DNA of 23,552 nucleotides from Elysia marginata (taxonomy: Eukaryota; Mollusca; Gastropoda; Plakobranchidae). Under the pieces are notes generated by a model. The model saw only the letters and a program-made list of their open reading frames with translations. It ran no database searches and was not told the origin of the DNA. Of this stretch, positions 1-9,664 are shown in pieces. The stretch spans positions 202,101 to 225,652 of the forward strand of contig BMAT01004147.1 in NCBI GenBank assembly GCA_019649035.1. Reading direction: 5' to 3'. The translations under genes were made by a program, and so were the position numbers. Each line of letters opens with the position of its first letter. Position 1 is the first letter of the stretch.

Positions 1-60
1 TACCTAAGGCTTATTAAACTGAACAAATGGTTTAAAATATTTTTTTGTATCTTATATCAG
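1..60 (+). other. 3' end of an upstream intron with splice acceptor
   Basis: A T-rich tract (about 41-57) leads to TATCAG at 55-60, a normal 3' splice site, directly before the exon that carries the ATG at 71. It implies at least one further 5' exon, probably non-coding or short, outside the window. The zinc-finger gene's promoter is therefore not visible here. Confidence 0.65.
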
Positions 61-70
61 ACATTCCGTG

Positions 71-1861
71 ATGGACAACTTGCCACCTGCGGGATTCCAG
101 TTTGCAGGGGATGACTATGGGCCTGTTGACTTCCCAAGTTCCCTTTCCAGTGACATGCAAGCTGGGATTAATTTTGCTGGTGGAGGTCCTGTATTTCCCC
201 AGAATCAGAGGGGTACAGGTTATACCATGTCTCCATTTCATATGAACTACTCACAGCAAAGCAGTATGGCTGCCATGACAGGGTTACCCACAGGAACATT
301 TAGGAGCAGGTTTTCTGATTACCCACCTGATCAAAGTCCACATCTACCTATGCCTATACCTTCCTCGGCAGCTGCTGGAATGATATCAGACCGCCTGCCA
401 AGTTTCAGTACCATAGTGTCTAGTAGTGGTACCAGTACAGGAGATATAGTGAAAAGTAGTCAAGCATTGTACACAAGCATGTCAGCCCAACAGCTGGCTT
501 TCCCAGCTGCTGGGGGCCGAGGAAATCAGGGCCATTTTGATGCCAATAACTTTGCAGACCAGATGGCCGCGAAAGGCTACAATAAGTCACCTTCTCTGGG
601 TTCTGCTTCACCAGGTATGGTTGCAAACTACCCCAATAATATCCCCCACTCTTCCATAATGCAGCACGCCTCCCACAATGGCGGTGGGCAGCACTTGTCT
701 CCAAGGTCCTATAAAGATGATATAAATCAGCAGCAGTACATCTCTGCAGGAATGCACATTGACCGTCCTGTTGCATATGGACATGGAGGTGTTACACAAA
801 ATGCAGGGGAATCGATGACATTGCCTAAATTTAAGCACAAGTTTCTCTCACACAATCAACAACAACCACCTCGCCGCACAGTTGGTCCATTTAAATTCTT
901 TATTATAGGGAAAACAGAAAGACCTTCGATATTCAACAAAGGAACACAAACTAGTGAAGAGTCGATGGGTGAGCTGAAAATCAAAATCCCTAAAAGGGAA
1001 ATTTTCCAGCCAGAATCAGATGATTTTTCTGACGATGAACCTAATCAACAAAAGCGCCACAAAGGGGTGAAGAATAAAAAAGGAGCAAATGCTTCACCTC
1101 GAATTACATTTCCATATGATCCTTTACCTAACCAAGGAGGGGGAGATTTTAGAGGAGATTTCCAGAAGAATTCAAAACTGAAGACGGTAATATCCCCCAG
1201 TTTTGTAGATTCAGCTGGGAAAGCTACAATGACAACCTGTGTGGCCAACAAAGCAACAATTGTGACTGTTGGGATTGTGAGTAGGCCTCAAGGTATGGGC
1301 GATGCAGAAACAACACATAGTTCAAAGAAAGGTGTCATGGCAACTGGGGGTGGTTACCAAAACACACCAAAACGCGGCAGAGGGCAGCATAACCAGAATG
1401 CTGAAAACTTTGAGCAACTAATGCAAGAGAGGAAAGCCAAAGCAAGGGATCTAGAGCAAGAGAGGATGGAAGTTAGTGTTCGCATTGATGACACCCAGTA
1501 TATTCAGGTAGGGAATTCGAAGCGCTGGCAGTGTAACGAATGCGACAAATCATACACTACAAAACACAACCTAGTCATGCACGTTTTGGACCACAGTGGG
1601 ATCAAGCCACATCTCTGCCTGAAGTGTGGCAAGTACTTCAAGCAGCTGAGCCACCTCAACACCCACATGCTGACCCATGACAAAATCAAGCCTCACACCT
1701 GTAACATGTGTGGGAAAGGCTTCACCCAGATCAGCCACCTTAAACGTCATCTTGCTGTGAGTGAGAAGAACGGCTATTGTGCAAATTTACGATCAAAGCG
1801 TAACTCTGGACAGTCTCCAGTGACCTCTCCTCAAGTTCAACCTCAGCTACAACAGCCAATG
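71..1861 (+). CDS. Coding exon A: N-terminal low-complexity region and fingers 1-3
   Basis: The exon probably begins at 61. The reading frame is open from 68 to a stop at 1945, but the CDS leaves at ATG|GTGAGTA (donor at 1862), phase 0, because the next exon continues in frame with the same Q/P-rich style. It encodes residues 1-597. Finger 1 (C488, C491, H504, H508) and finger 2 (C516, C519, H532, H536) are canonical. Finger 3 has C544, C547 and H560, but Ser564 sits where the second His should be. A basic patch lies near residues 327-338. Residues 565-597 are a Ser/Pro/Gln-rich linker with no finger. Confidence 0.9.
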
Positions 1862-4800
1862 GTGAGTACAGTTTTGGTTTCAAAAGTGAAGGAAGGCTTT
1901 CAGTACTGCACATCCATACAGCATCTTAGTAACTTAGTATTTTAAAGATTTATACTTTGTTGACAATCATGTCGTTGTCAATGAAGATTTAATGAGGATA
2001 TTCAGTTTTTATGAATTTGTCCCTCCCATCCAGAGAGCTAGAGTAATTTTATTTATTTTTTTTTTTGCACAAGGCAGGTATAAAGATTAGCAAATAGATT
2101 TCTAATTGTAATGAAATTTAGTTTCAACTTAGCTTGAAACAGCAGACTAAAAGCCCAGTTCATTTTGACAACTGTGCTTTATGATATTGTGTAATTTAGT
2201 TGATACATTTAGTGCCACATAATGTTCCAAGTTTAATGCTTTGTTTCTCTTATATTACTTTGTTAATTAAGATAACTGAGAAATTTAAGTGCACATGATC
2301 TTGCAACAGTGTTACAAAAAATATTATGAGGGTAGGCCCTATTTCTTTTTACAGATTTGAGGCTGTGACAAAAGGTCATTTTGTGTAAAAGCTGGTGAAG
2401 AAATTTTTCTTTCTGTCAACATTTCATATTTTTAAAAGGTCCCATTTTTAATTTTAATCCAACTGGCAAAAAGCAGTGAATTTATTAATGTTAATCCTAA
2501 AGTGATCCTCTCAAGACTTACATCATCAGTACAAAGTTACCACTTTTTAAAGTTCATGTCAGAGTCACTCGTAAAGTGTGACTTTTTTCATGTCACTGTC
2601 AGAATCACCCTCGACATCATGAGTTTTGTGGTATGTAAAAATTGTGTTCAAAATGTTGCATTCAGCCCATTGCATACTTCAACTTCAAGTCCAGATTATA
2701 TGACATAATTTTAGTAGCAAAATATTATGCCTGACTATGTGACATGACACCACTCCCAACACACCACACAACATTTTGTCTCAGGCTCATTTAAGAGGCC
2801 GTTATTTAACAAATTATCTGCGAAACAGGGATGCCCTTTTTCAGGTTTTAACCTGAAATCAGGTTATTCTGGTTTTTGTTTGAACCTATTATGTTATACT
2901 ATGGGTGTTGTCTATATTCAGCTAAGTCGATTTTTTATGCAGGCCTAAAGGCAGGCAAAAAAGTTCAGGTTTTTTTTTTCTTTGTCTCTAGGGCATTCCT
3001 GGTGGAAAAAAAGGCTTTCATCCAAACCAAATCTATTGCTATTTATTTATAAATGCACAATGAAGTATTTTTAAAAATGTGTTTCAACCTTATATGTTAC
3101 AATGGGCAAGCTGATATTAATGTAGTATCCCTGCAGACTAAAGCATATATTATATGTTATGGTCCAGGGCTAAGAAGTCCGAATTTGGGAAGTCTTCTAA
3201 AATGAGAAAATTCTGTTTTTAAAAGATATCCCTAGATTTAAAATCAGCAAAGAGTTTTAATATCTTTCCAAAATCATTGATAATTTTATGAACTAGTCTT
3301 GACGTTGGAAGTTTAGAAAGATGTCCTGTTCATTCAGCAACGTCTTCGAATATGAAAATTGGGACATTTCACTCATTGACCCTGGATGCGAGACAAATAT
3401 GGCCTCTATGGTATTGGTAAAAGAATCTAGACAATTTGAGAATGTGTTGGTGGTCTTTTAAAGTTGTGAATGTGAGTCTTTGAAAATCAGGCCTGATCCA
3501 TGGCATTAGAAGTTTCTGAGATAAAGTGGTGGCACATAATTAGGTGGTACATACTAATGTTTGGATGCTAATAATAAATGAATAATAATGAGTTTGGCTT
3601 TAAGAAATAAGTTGGGCTGTTGCAGAAGTTCCTTTTAAAAAAAGCTTATTAATTTTTTTTTGATAATGCTTTTATTTAAACAACCTTGTCATAGATGCAG
3701 CAGCCACCCCAGGGAAAGCGCTTCTCGGATCAAGGCCAAATGGCAAATGTTCCTACTGAAGGTTTCAATGATGAAGATTCAAAGGACCCAAATGAAGGAG
3801 GAAGGCTCCTATGTAGATACTGTGACCGCAAATTCCGTTACCCTAGCCAGCTCAAGGATCACATGCAAACACATAATGGTAGTCGCCCCTACATGTGTAC
3901 TGAGTGTGGGATGGACTTTATGAAGGTTTGTGTTACAAATTCCTATGCCTGACTTGTTTTACGTTATACAAGTCAGCGAGTATTGTAATCTTCGAAAAAT
4001 ATCCTATCTTTGATAGAAGGACCCCTTTCAAAAGTAATAAGACCACCCTGTTTATAAGAATTATGCTTGTATGGCTATGGAGTTCTAAGTATGAGTTCAG
4101 ATGTGTATGAATGCCAAACATAATTATTGTGCGTTAATATGAAAATTTGCAAGAAACAGCTCTCTCTGTTAGTGAGTTTATGGATGCATATGAATGATTT
4201 TTAATTGGGCAGGTGTTGATCCCATTAATGTCACTGCTACACACATTGAATAACAAAAATTGAACCTCCTTTAAAAAAAATTCTCAAATAACCATTGCAG
4301 TTCAGATCTGGGCTTTTACTATTTCTTTCATCTGCTTTTCAGAAATTCTAAGAAATACTGCAAATTTTGAGAGTAAAGAAGTAAAAGAAAAATAGAAAGA
4401 TATATCGCATGATCTCTTGAAAATGTGACACAAGGTTGAGGATTGAAAGTCTTTTTTAAGCCTGGTTGTTAAAGCCACCACTATCGTTATTTTGGTTTTC
4501 GTTTATTTTCACAAGGGTTTGTATTTTTTAGTTCTTTTTGTTTTTTTTTGTTTTTTTTTTAAATTCAATGGAACTGTGGATGTAATCCGTCGTTTTTTTT
4601 CTTCTTGAGTTCTGGCTTTTGTTATGGCTAAAAACATTTTTTAAAAGCATTAATCTTTAATAATTATGTATATATTTCTATGGCAATTCGAGTAAATTTA
4701 TCTACCTTTAAAAGTTTAAGTTTTATTGAATTAATTACAACAAAAAATGTACACACCAATTTGGCTGCCTTGTGTTTTGATGCTGCAGCGCCAGTATTGC

Positions 4801-7800
4801 AAGTCACTGATATGGTTGACCTTATGATTATAAAAATTTTACCTAGGACGCAAGACTTTTAAAAATTATTAATTTAATATGTATTGGTCTGGCTTCATCA
4901 GAAATTGTTTTTACATTTAAACGCTATTTTTGCCTCACTCAAACTTAAACAACATTGGCTGCACTGTAAATATTTTAAAGTAAACTAATAGTTGTGATAC
5001 TGATGATAGCAGAAGAGAAAGTAGTCAACCATCAGCAATCACAGCAACTCTTTTAATACACTGTGCTCTCGTCTTATCAAAAAATCATCTGGTGCAACAT
5101 CTTATTGTACTTAAGGATTTTTTTGTGTTTGTTTCCATTTTAACCCGGCAAAGACAAGGACAGATTTCATGCTTCTAAGTACAATATTAAAATTTTTTTT
5201 TTTGCAGGGATCTAAATCAGATTTAAGCTGATTTCAGCTTTTCCGCCTCCAATATTTTAGCTTAAATTTTTTTCTCACTTTCATGAAAAAAATAATCAAT
5301 CAGTAATTCAACATCTGCTTGCAAGTAATTTTTTGCAGTTTTAAGCTTAACTAAGAGCACAACTCTTGCTCCTAGTCTAAGTCTTTTTAGAGAGTTGCCC
5401 TTGCCTTTTGTTACTTTTTACTGATTTCAAAACAGTAAGAGTATCATGTCATATTCAGCTTTTGTTTTATAATTAGCCATTTACAGCCCTGTTATTGTTT
5501 GCCAAGCAGTTAATTATGGCTAAATATTTTTATCTTTCTTCCCAGGAGCATCATCTTAAAGCCCATCAGTTTACACACACAGGACTCAAACCTTATACTT
5601 GTGACATTTGTGGACGGTCATTTAACCAGCGAGCCAACCTGCAGAGACACAAACTTATTCATGACACAAACCGCACCTATAAATGCAATATTTGCAACAA
5701 ACAATTTACACAACCTCAAACACTGAAAGCCCATCAAGTGGTTCATGCAGATCGCAAACCATTTGAGTGCAACATTTGTGGTGAGCCGTTGTGCTTTAAA
5801 ATTTGACTCTTTTGTTGTTAAAAATTGCGAAAACTATTTGGTTTTGTTTTTTGAGAATTCCACCTTGCAATCCATGCATAGACTTTCCAATAGTATACTG
5901 CTTGCTCGAGCTTTTATAAATTTTTTAAATCAATGGCAGAAACTGAATCAGTTGTGTAGAAATGTAATTGCCTGCTATTGTTTCATATAATAAGGGTCTT
6001 TTGTTTATTTTTTACTCTCTGAATTTATATAATGTTAATGTTAAGAACTTGAAAAATTCATCTTTTAGAATAGCAGCATTCAAAATGTACTAAGTATTCT
6101 TTTTTTTCTTAAGAATTGGTTCAAAATGTCTTTCACAATAAACCTAAAATTTTGTAAAAGATTCTTAATTGCAAAATAATGCAGTTCAAGCATCATTTAA
6201 TTAAGCATTTCTTCTGCAAGTTAACTCTCATATGTCAGCAAATAGACCGTCTAATCTTTGTTTGATCATGTTCTCGTTTTAAAATATTGAAAATTTTTGG
6301 AAAATATTTATACACTGTATGTGCAAGTTATAAAGGGTACACTGAAGCCAGCTGATTTGATTTGGCAGCTTTATATTAAGTTAATTAAAACATCCAAAAA
6401 ACATCACTCTGAATGAAAATGAGTTTTTAAAGATGTCATTTTAGGTGAACCAATTTAAGCTACATCAACACAGGTGCTGTTTTTTTTTTTTAATGTTATA
6501 ACTAATATAAGTATTTTTTTAAAAACTGATACCTTTATTCAACAGGCAAAGAATTTGGACGTTATCACAACTTGCAGGGTCATATGCACATGCACAGCAA
6601 CACTAAACCTTATGTTTGCTTCTGTGGAAGTACTTTTACATTGAAAGGTAAAGTAGTCGCCCAGGGCAATGCCTTCTGATGATCATCTGTCTATAGTTTG
6701 ATTGATTATTGGCTAGATTAACAGTCTAGTAGTAGGAAACTGAATCATTATCAAACAAAAAAAACAAAACAAAAAGCAAATGTGTTTGTCCAAGAAAGTG
6801 CAAATAATTATGTGACTCTGTGTCAATAAACTCTTTTGCTGTGAATGTAATGCTTTTTTTTTTTTTTTGAATGGGAGCAATTTTTCATGTATTGCACCAC
6901 AGGTTTAAAACTGCAAATAATTTAGAAATTTTGTTAACAGTGTTCCAGTTCTCCTGATTCAGGAATGACATTAACACAGTTCTATTTATATGCCCATTTC
7001 CCCCTCCTGGCATATTGAGAGAAGTGAAGTACAAAGGGTTTTGTTATTAGAAACAGCAGAAATTATTTTTAGTTTTGCAACATTTTTTTTGTCAGATAGG
7101 TGATGAGGGTTAATATTATTTATTGCAAAACACTTCTGAAATATACTTATCGAAAACCAAACAATTATTCAAGGTGATTACAATCATTACTGATTATATC
7201 TTGCAGGATTTGCATCTTTGACTTTGTGTTTGATCTAAATAGAGTTAAGAATTTTGCCCTTTGCCTATTAACCTAGCAATGGTAATTTGACTACAAGAGT
7301 CAACAATGAATTGCAAGATTAATAGCTTTATAACTTGCATCTCAACTGGATTGGTTAAAAACTCCATAGTTTGTAAACTCTGAAGTGAAAGACCAAGTGA
7401 ATTCCATTTTCTAAGAGCAGAATGTAGATCAACTATCTAGACGAGCTTCACTGCATGTACAAATCTTAAAAAGATGTAATCCTAGATCTAAAATCAACTA
7501 TTTTGCCCAATCTTGTCTAGATCTACAGAATTTAGATTCTAGTTTGCATCCTCAGACTGATAGTCAATATGATTAAATATGAACCAGGTTTTGACAAGTT
7601 TTAAACTATCACATTTATTGTGGAAACCTCTCAATTCAAACCTCTTAGAATTTGTAAAAGCTTTGAATTAAGAGGATTTCATTTATTCACAAGGAATCAG
7701 GTTTATTTTACCCTGTCTGTCAGTAAAATATTATGGTTGTGAGTTTTGGCATCTCCCTCTTTCAAATGACCGCTATCAAACTCATGCATTCCAGGGGTTG

Positions 7801-9664
7801 AGAAATCACTATATGTCTCGCATTCTGTCCAAATGAGTCGTAAGTCGGAAGGCTTAGGTTGGAGATATAGGCTTTTAAAGTTTAGTGGGTGTTTAGAAGT
7901 CAAAATTTTTTAATGTTAGATATTGACGCTTAAACCATTTCTAAACAATTGTCACACCCTATTGATGTTCAAATTTTTTTTCTTAGGTGTCTAATTTAAG
8001 TTGGTATGATTGCTAAGGCCTCAATATCTTTATAGTGGTCTAAATTTTGAATGCTGTTTTCTCCCCTTTCTGAAATTCCACAAGCCCTAACCCTGCCGAC
8101 TTCAAACGGCTCTAACTTCATATAGAAGCATGATAGAGCTTTTCTGTTTGTTGTGTTTCAAAATAGAGAAAATAATCTTTTCTGTGATACCAATATCTGA
8201 CTGCCTTCAAATTTCGACTTAAGACTCATTTAGAGTGGTTTTTGGGGTTGTCATTCTGCTCAGTGACTGTTTCCTATGACACTGACAGTGTAAGCCTTGC
8301 ATGCTTTGAAGAAGTGAAACTGTAAGTATAGGCCTCAATGTAAACTCAGAATTATGTGTTCAAATATGACAACTTTTTAGCCAAAGAGGAAAAAGAAATC
8401 TCACTTGCAAAAAAAAAAACTTGGGAATTTTGGAGTATCACACTTTGGTTTTGGAAAATCCGGCCCGGAACTGTATAAAAATCTAGATTCAAAACTTGTT
8501 TATGGATTAGAAAGGGCTATAAGGGCAGTTTTGAATAACAACGTAAGTGCTCAACGCTAGAAGTTTCTCATTAATTTTTGCATAATAACTTTTATTAGCT
8601 TTAGAGCTAAAAATGAAATTCCTGTTTATAGGCCGACTTAATCCGCTGGCCGACACTTTGTAGGTTAAGAAAGAAAGACTGCCAAGAAAGGCATTTTTCA
8701 GATGTCTAATACTTAGTGTTCATCCTGTTCAATATTTCCTCATTGTGATCACAGTGCCTTGCGTCATTGTACTGTGTCTATTGAGCTCACTCTTGTCGCC
8801 ACTAGTGAATAAGTTGGGTTTTTAAATGTGTGATAAGAGTTTTTTGGCTGTTCTTGAAAAAGTTTATTCTCCAGCTTTGCATGGACTTGTTACAATAATC
8901 AAATTACATTATATTTTTTTAACTTAATTTCATTTCAAGTTTTTCTTACAAATCACTTCTCTTAATCTACAGGAAATCTAAATCGCCATAAGAAGGTTAA
9001 ACATGGACTCAATGAGACTACTGATGTTATGGAGGAGGATGCTGTCAATTTTTTGAGCTCTCTGTCTGAAAGAGCACGTGACGACTACAATGCAGATGGC
9101 AGTTTGAGCCCTGGCTCTGGAGGGGACAGCATGGATGGAAAATTTGGTAGAAAAGGACGCAAATCTATTCCCCGAAAGATCACCCAGGGTGAGGGAGGAG
9201 ACCAATCTCAGGGTCAGTTAGGAGTAATGCAGGGAAATGATGGAAATCTAATTTTACAAGAGGGTCAGCCTCAAGAGGGTGTTGCAGCTGGAGGAGGGAA
9301 ACCATTTGTCATCCAAAATCCAGATACTGATGATGAACAGGAAGAGGGGGAGGAGGAAGGGGAAATTGTCAACCCTCATGGGGTTAAGGCTTTTGAGGAT
9401 CTAGCCCCTATGACATCAGTGATGAATTTCCAACCTCTAAATGTCCAGGGGGAAGACCCCAGGATGTCTATGAAGAGGCCTCACGAGGACGAAGGCCATG
9501 ATCAAGATAAGAGACCACGAAGGCAATCTCAGCGTAGATCACCTAAGATCCAGAGTGATGTTGATCAAGAAGATAGTGATGGTTATGATGGGGAGACAGA
9601 CCATGCTGATGCAGACTGGATCCCAGGCTCAAAAAAGAAAAGCAGGGTAAAATCTGATGCTTGA
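71..9664 (+). CDS. ZNF366/ZNF710-like: ZNF366/ZNF710-like C2H2 zinc-finger protein, five exons in window (join 71-1861, 3695-3925, 5546-5780, 6546-6647, 8973-9664)
   Basis: The five exons sum to 3051 nt (1016 residues plus TGA) with matching phases at every junction. Residues 1-440 are low-complexity (Gly/Ser/Gln/Asn). A charged helix-like stretch (about 445-469) and an IDD..Y..VG..KRWQC lead-in (472-488) precede nine fingers: Cys pairs at 488/491, 516/519, 544/547, 637/640, 665/668, 693/696, 721/724, 749/752 and 777/779. The tail (798-1016) is acidic then basic, with NLS-like KRPRR (966-970) and SKKKSR near the end. Known of the family: ZNF366 (DC-SCRIPT) and ZNF710 are nuclear DNA-binding regulators and co-regulators. 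Finger order and key words match their fingers 1-3 and 6-11. Odd points: fingers 4-5 are absent, finger 3 lacks its last His and finger 9 is CX1C. The start at 71 has a good Kozak context (G at -3 and +4), but the frame is open to the upstream acceptor, so the N-terminus could be longer. A nuclear transcription-factor role is inferred. Confidence 0.9.
1757..1762 (+). other. Candidate internal splice donor in finger 3
   Basis: CATCTTGCT is followed by GTGAGTGAG, a perfect six-base intronic donor consensus, 105 nt before the donor used in the model. It is also phase 0, so its use would remove exactly 35 codons (563-597) and join HLA to the next exon without a frameshift. Whether it is used cannot be told from sequence. 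The exon bases before it (CT) fit the consensus poorly. Confidence 0.35.
2826..3001. mobile_element. Small TIR element (176 bp) in intron 1
   Basis: The left end CAGGGATGCCCT and right end AGGGCATTCCTG are inverted copies with one mismatch over 12 bp. The interior has a short palindrome (CAGGTTTTAACCTG, 2842-2855) and no coding capacity. Eight-base flanks (CTGCGAAA and GTGGAAAA) match only in part, so a target duplication is uncertain. The CAGGG terminus is hAT-like, but the class is inferred. Confidence 0.5.
3153..3399. mobile_element. MITE, TATGTC family, copy 1 (intron 1)
   Basis: The left end (TATGTTATGGTCCAGGG) and right end (GACCCTGGATGCGAGACA) are diverged inverted copies of the TIR seen more cleanly at 12151-12393 and 14479-14737. 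The interior shares the words TTTTAATATCTTTCC and TTGGAAGTTTAGAA with the 12151 copy. It is non-coding, about 247 bp, with TA at or near the ends. Confidence 0.65.
3695..3925 (+). CDS. Coding exon B: linker, finger 4 and first half of finger 5
   Basis: Acceptor CATAG at 3690-3694 and donor AAG|GTTTGT at 3926; both boundaries are phase 0. The exon encodes residues 598-674. It starts MQQPPQGKRF, continuing the Q/P-rich linker from exon A, then an acidic stretch (about 622-632). Finger 4 follows (C637, C640, H653, H657) with the RYPSQLKDH helix. The Cys half of finger 5 (C665, C668) ends in CGMDFMK. In vertebrate ZNF366/ZNF710 the closest fingers are the sixth and seventh, so this exon rejoins the family array two fingers late. 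Confidence 0.92.
3926..5545 (+). other. Intron 2, splitting finger 5
   Basis: Phase-0 intron from GTTTGT to TTCTTCCCAG. It interrupts finger 5 between its Cys and His pairs; joining restores exact CX2C-X12-HX3H spacing, which supports the junction. The content is AT-rich, with T-tracts at 4530-4560 and 5191-5204. I see no exon or clear mobile element in it. Confidence 0.85.
5546..5780 (+). CDS. Coding exon C: end of finger 5, fingers 6-7, start of finger 8
   Basis: Acceptor TTCCCAG at 5539-5545 and donor TGTG|GTGAGC at 5781. It encodes residues 675-752 plus the first base of 753. It completes finger 5 (H681, H685), then finger 6 (C693, C696, H709, H713), finger 7 (C721, C724, H737, H741) and the Cys pair of finger 8 (C749, C752). 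Linkers are TGLKPYT, DTNRTYK and ADRKPFE, close to the TGEKPY type. The QTLKAH helix of finger 7 matches a well-conserved ZNF366/ZNF710 helix. The exon ends in phase 1. Confidence 0.94.
5781..6545 (+). other. Intron 3, splitting finger 8
   Basis: Phase-1 intron from GTGAGC to TTCAACAG. It cuts finger 8 inside the Gly codon just after its second Cys. It is AT-rich, with a T-run at 6480-6492 that may serve the pyrimidine tract. No other feature was seen. Confidence 0.85.
6546..6647 (+). CDS. Coding exon D: end of finger 8, first half of finger 9
   Basis: A 102-nt exon between CAACAG and GTAAAG. It completes finger 8 (GKEFGRYHNLQGH, H765 and H769, then HMH) and begins finger 9 (C777, C779). The Cys pair reads TGC TTC TGT, that is C-F-C, one residue short of the usual CX2C. 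TFTLKG is then split by a phase-1 intron in Gly787. The KEF..YHNLQGHMHMH pattern matches the penultimate finger of vertebrate ZNF366/ZNF710. Confidence 0.93.
7623..7680. repeat. Short foldback, 18-19 bp arms
   Basis: Arms GAAACCTCTCAATTCAAA (7623-7640) and TTTGAATTAAGAGGATTTC (7662-7680) are near-perfect reverse complements around a 21-base loop. The look resembles collapsed TIR ends of a small DNA transposon. A hairpin RNA is a less likely alternative. Confidence 0.5.
7812..8247. mobile_element. Diverged TATGTC-family MITE candidate (intron 4)
   Basis: The left end TATGTCTCGCATTCTGTCC, followed by AAATGAGTCGTAAGTCGGAA, resembles the family TIR. About 400 bp on, TTCGACTTAAGACTCATTT is a plausible inverted partner. 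The outer right end is eroded, so the boundary is approximate, and the spacing is longer than in other copies, perhaps from an insertion. Confidence 0.4.
8973..9664 (+). CDS. Terminal coding exon E: end of finger 9 and acidic/basic C-tail
   Basis: Acceptor TCTACAG ends at 8972 and the stop TGA is at 9662-9664. It completes finger 9 (H792, H797; NLNRHKKVKH, an HX4H end) and continues GLNE, where vertebrate relatives have KVKHGVME. The 218-residue tail has no fingers. It includes a Gly/Gln-rich region, an acidic run near 903-918 (DTDDEQEEGEEEGE), basic NLS-like segments at 954-970 and about 1005-1012, and an Asp-rich stretch between them. Tail function is unknown; transcriptional or chromatin contacts would be inference. 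Confidence 0.93.

Larger units (their letters stand above)
1862..3694 (+). other. Intron 1 of the zinc-finger gene
   Basis: Phase-0 intron from GTGAGT to TTGTCATAG. I searched it by eye for Cys-X2-Cys codon patterns that could be the missing fourth and fifth fingers. The only hit (around 2631-2651) is not followed by the required His spacing. It holds two small TIR elements (2826-3001 and 3153-3399). Confidence 0.85.
6648..8972 (+). other. Intron 4
   Basis: Phase-1 intron from GTAAAG to AATCTACAG, about 2.3 kb, splitting finger 9. It holds an AT-rich foldback (7623-7680) and a diverged MITE candidate (7812-8247). A T-run lies at 6854-6868. I see no additional exon: the open frames here are short and lack family motifs. 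Confidence 0.85.

Noticed and set aside
1862..1945. Read-through of exon A to the stop at 1945, giving a short three-finger protein
   Set aside because: A strong donor sits at 1862, the next exon is in phase, and the read-through residues look like intron translation. An intron-retention isoform remains possible but unsupported.
2502..2708. Open frame in intron 1 with a Cys-Lys-Asn-Cys motif, as a candidate for the missing fingers
   Set aside because: No His pair at the required spacing, no splice sites with matching phase, and no similarity to fingers 4-5 of the family.
5190..5240. T-tract plus TTTGCAG resembling a splice acceptor in intron 2
   Set aside because: It is followed at once by in-frame stops and no coding-like sequence.
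8978..9205. Minus-strand open frames opposite the zinc-finger exons (also at 420-838, 1045-1251 and 1504-1689)
   Set aside because: Antisense shadows of well-supported coding exons, with no independent evidence.
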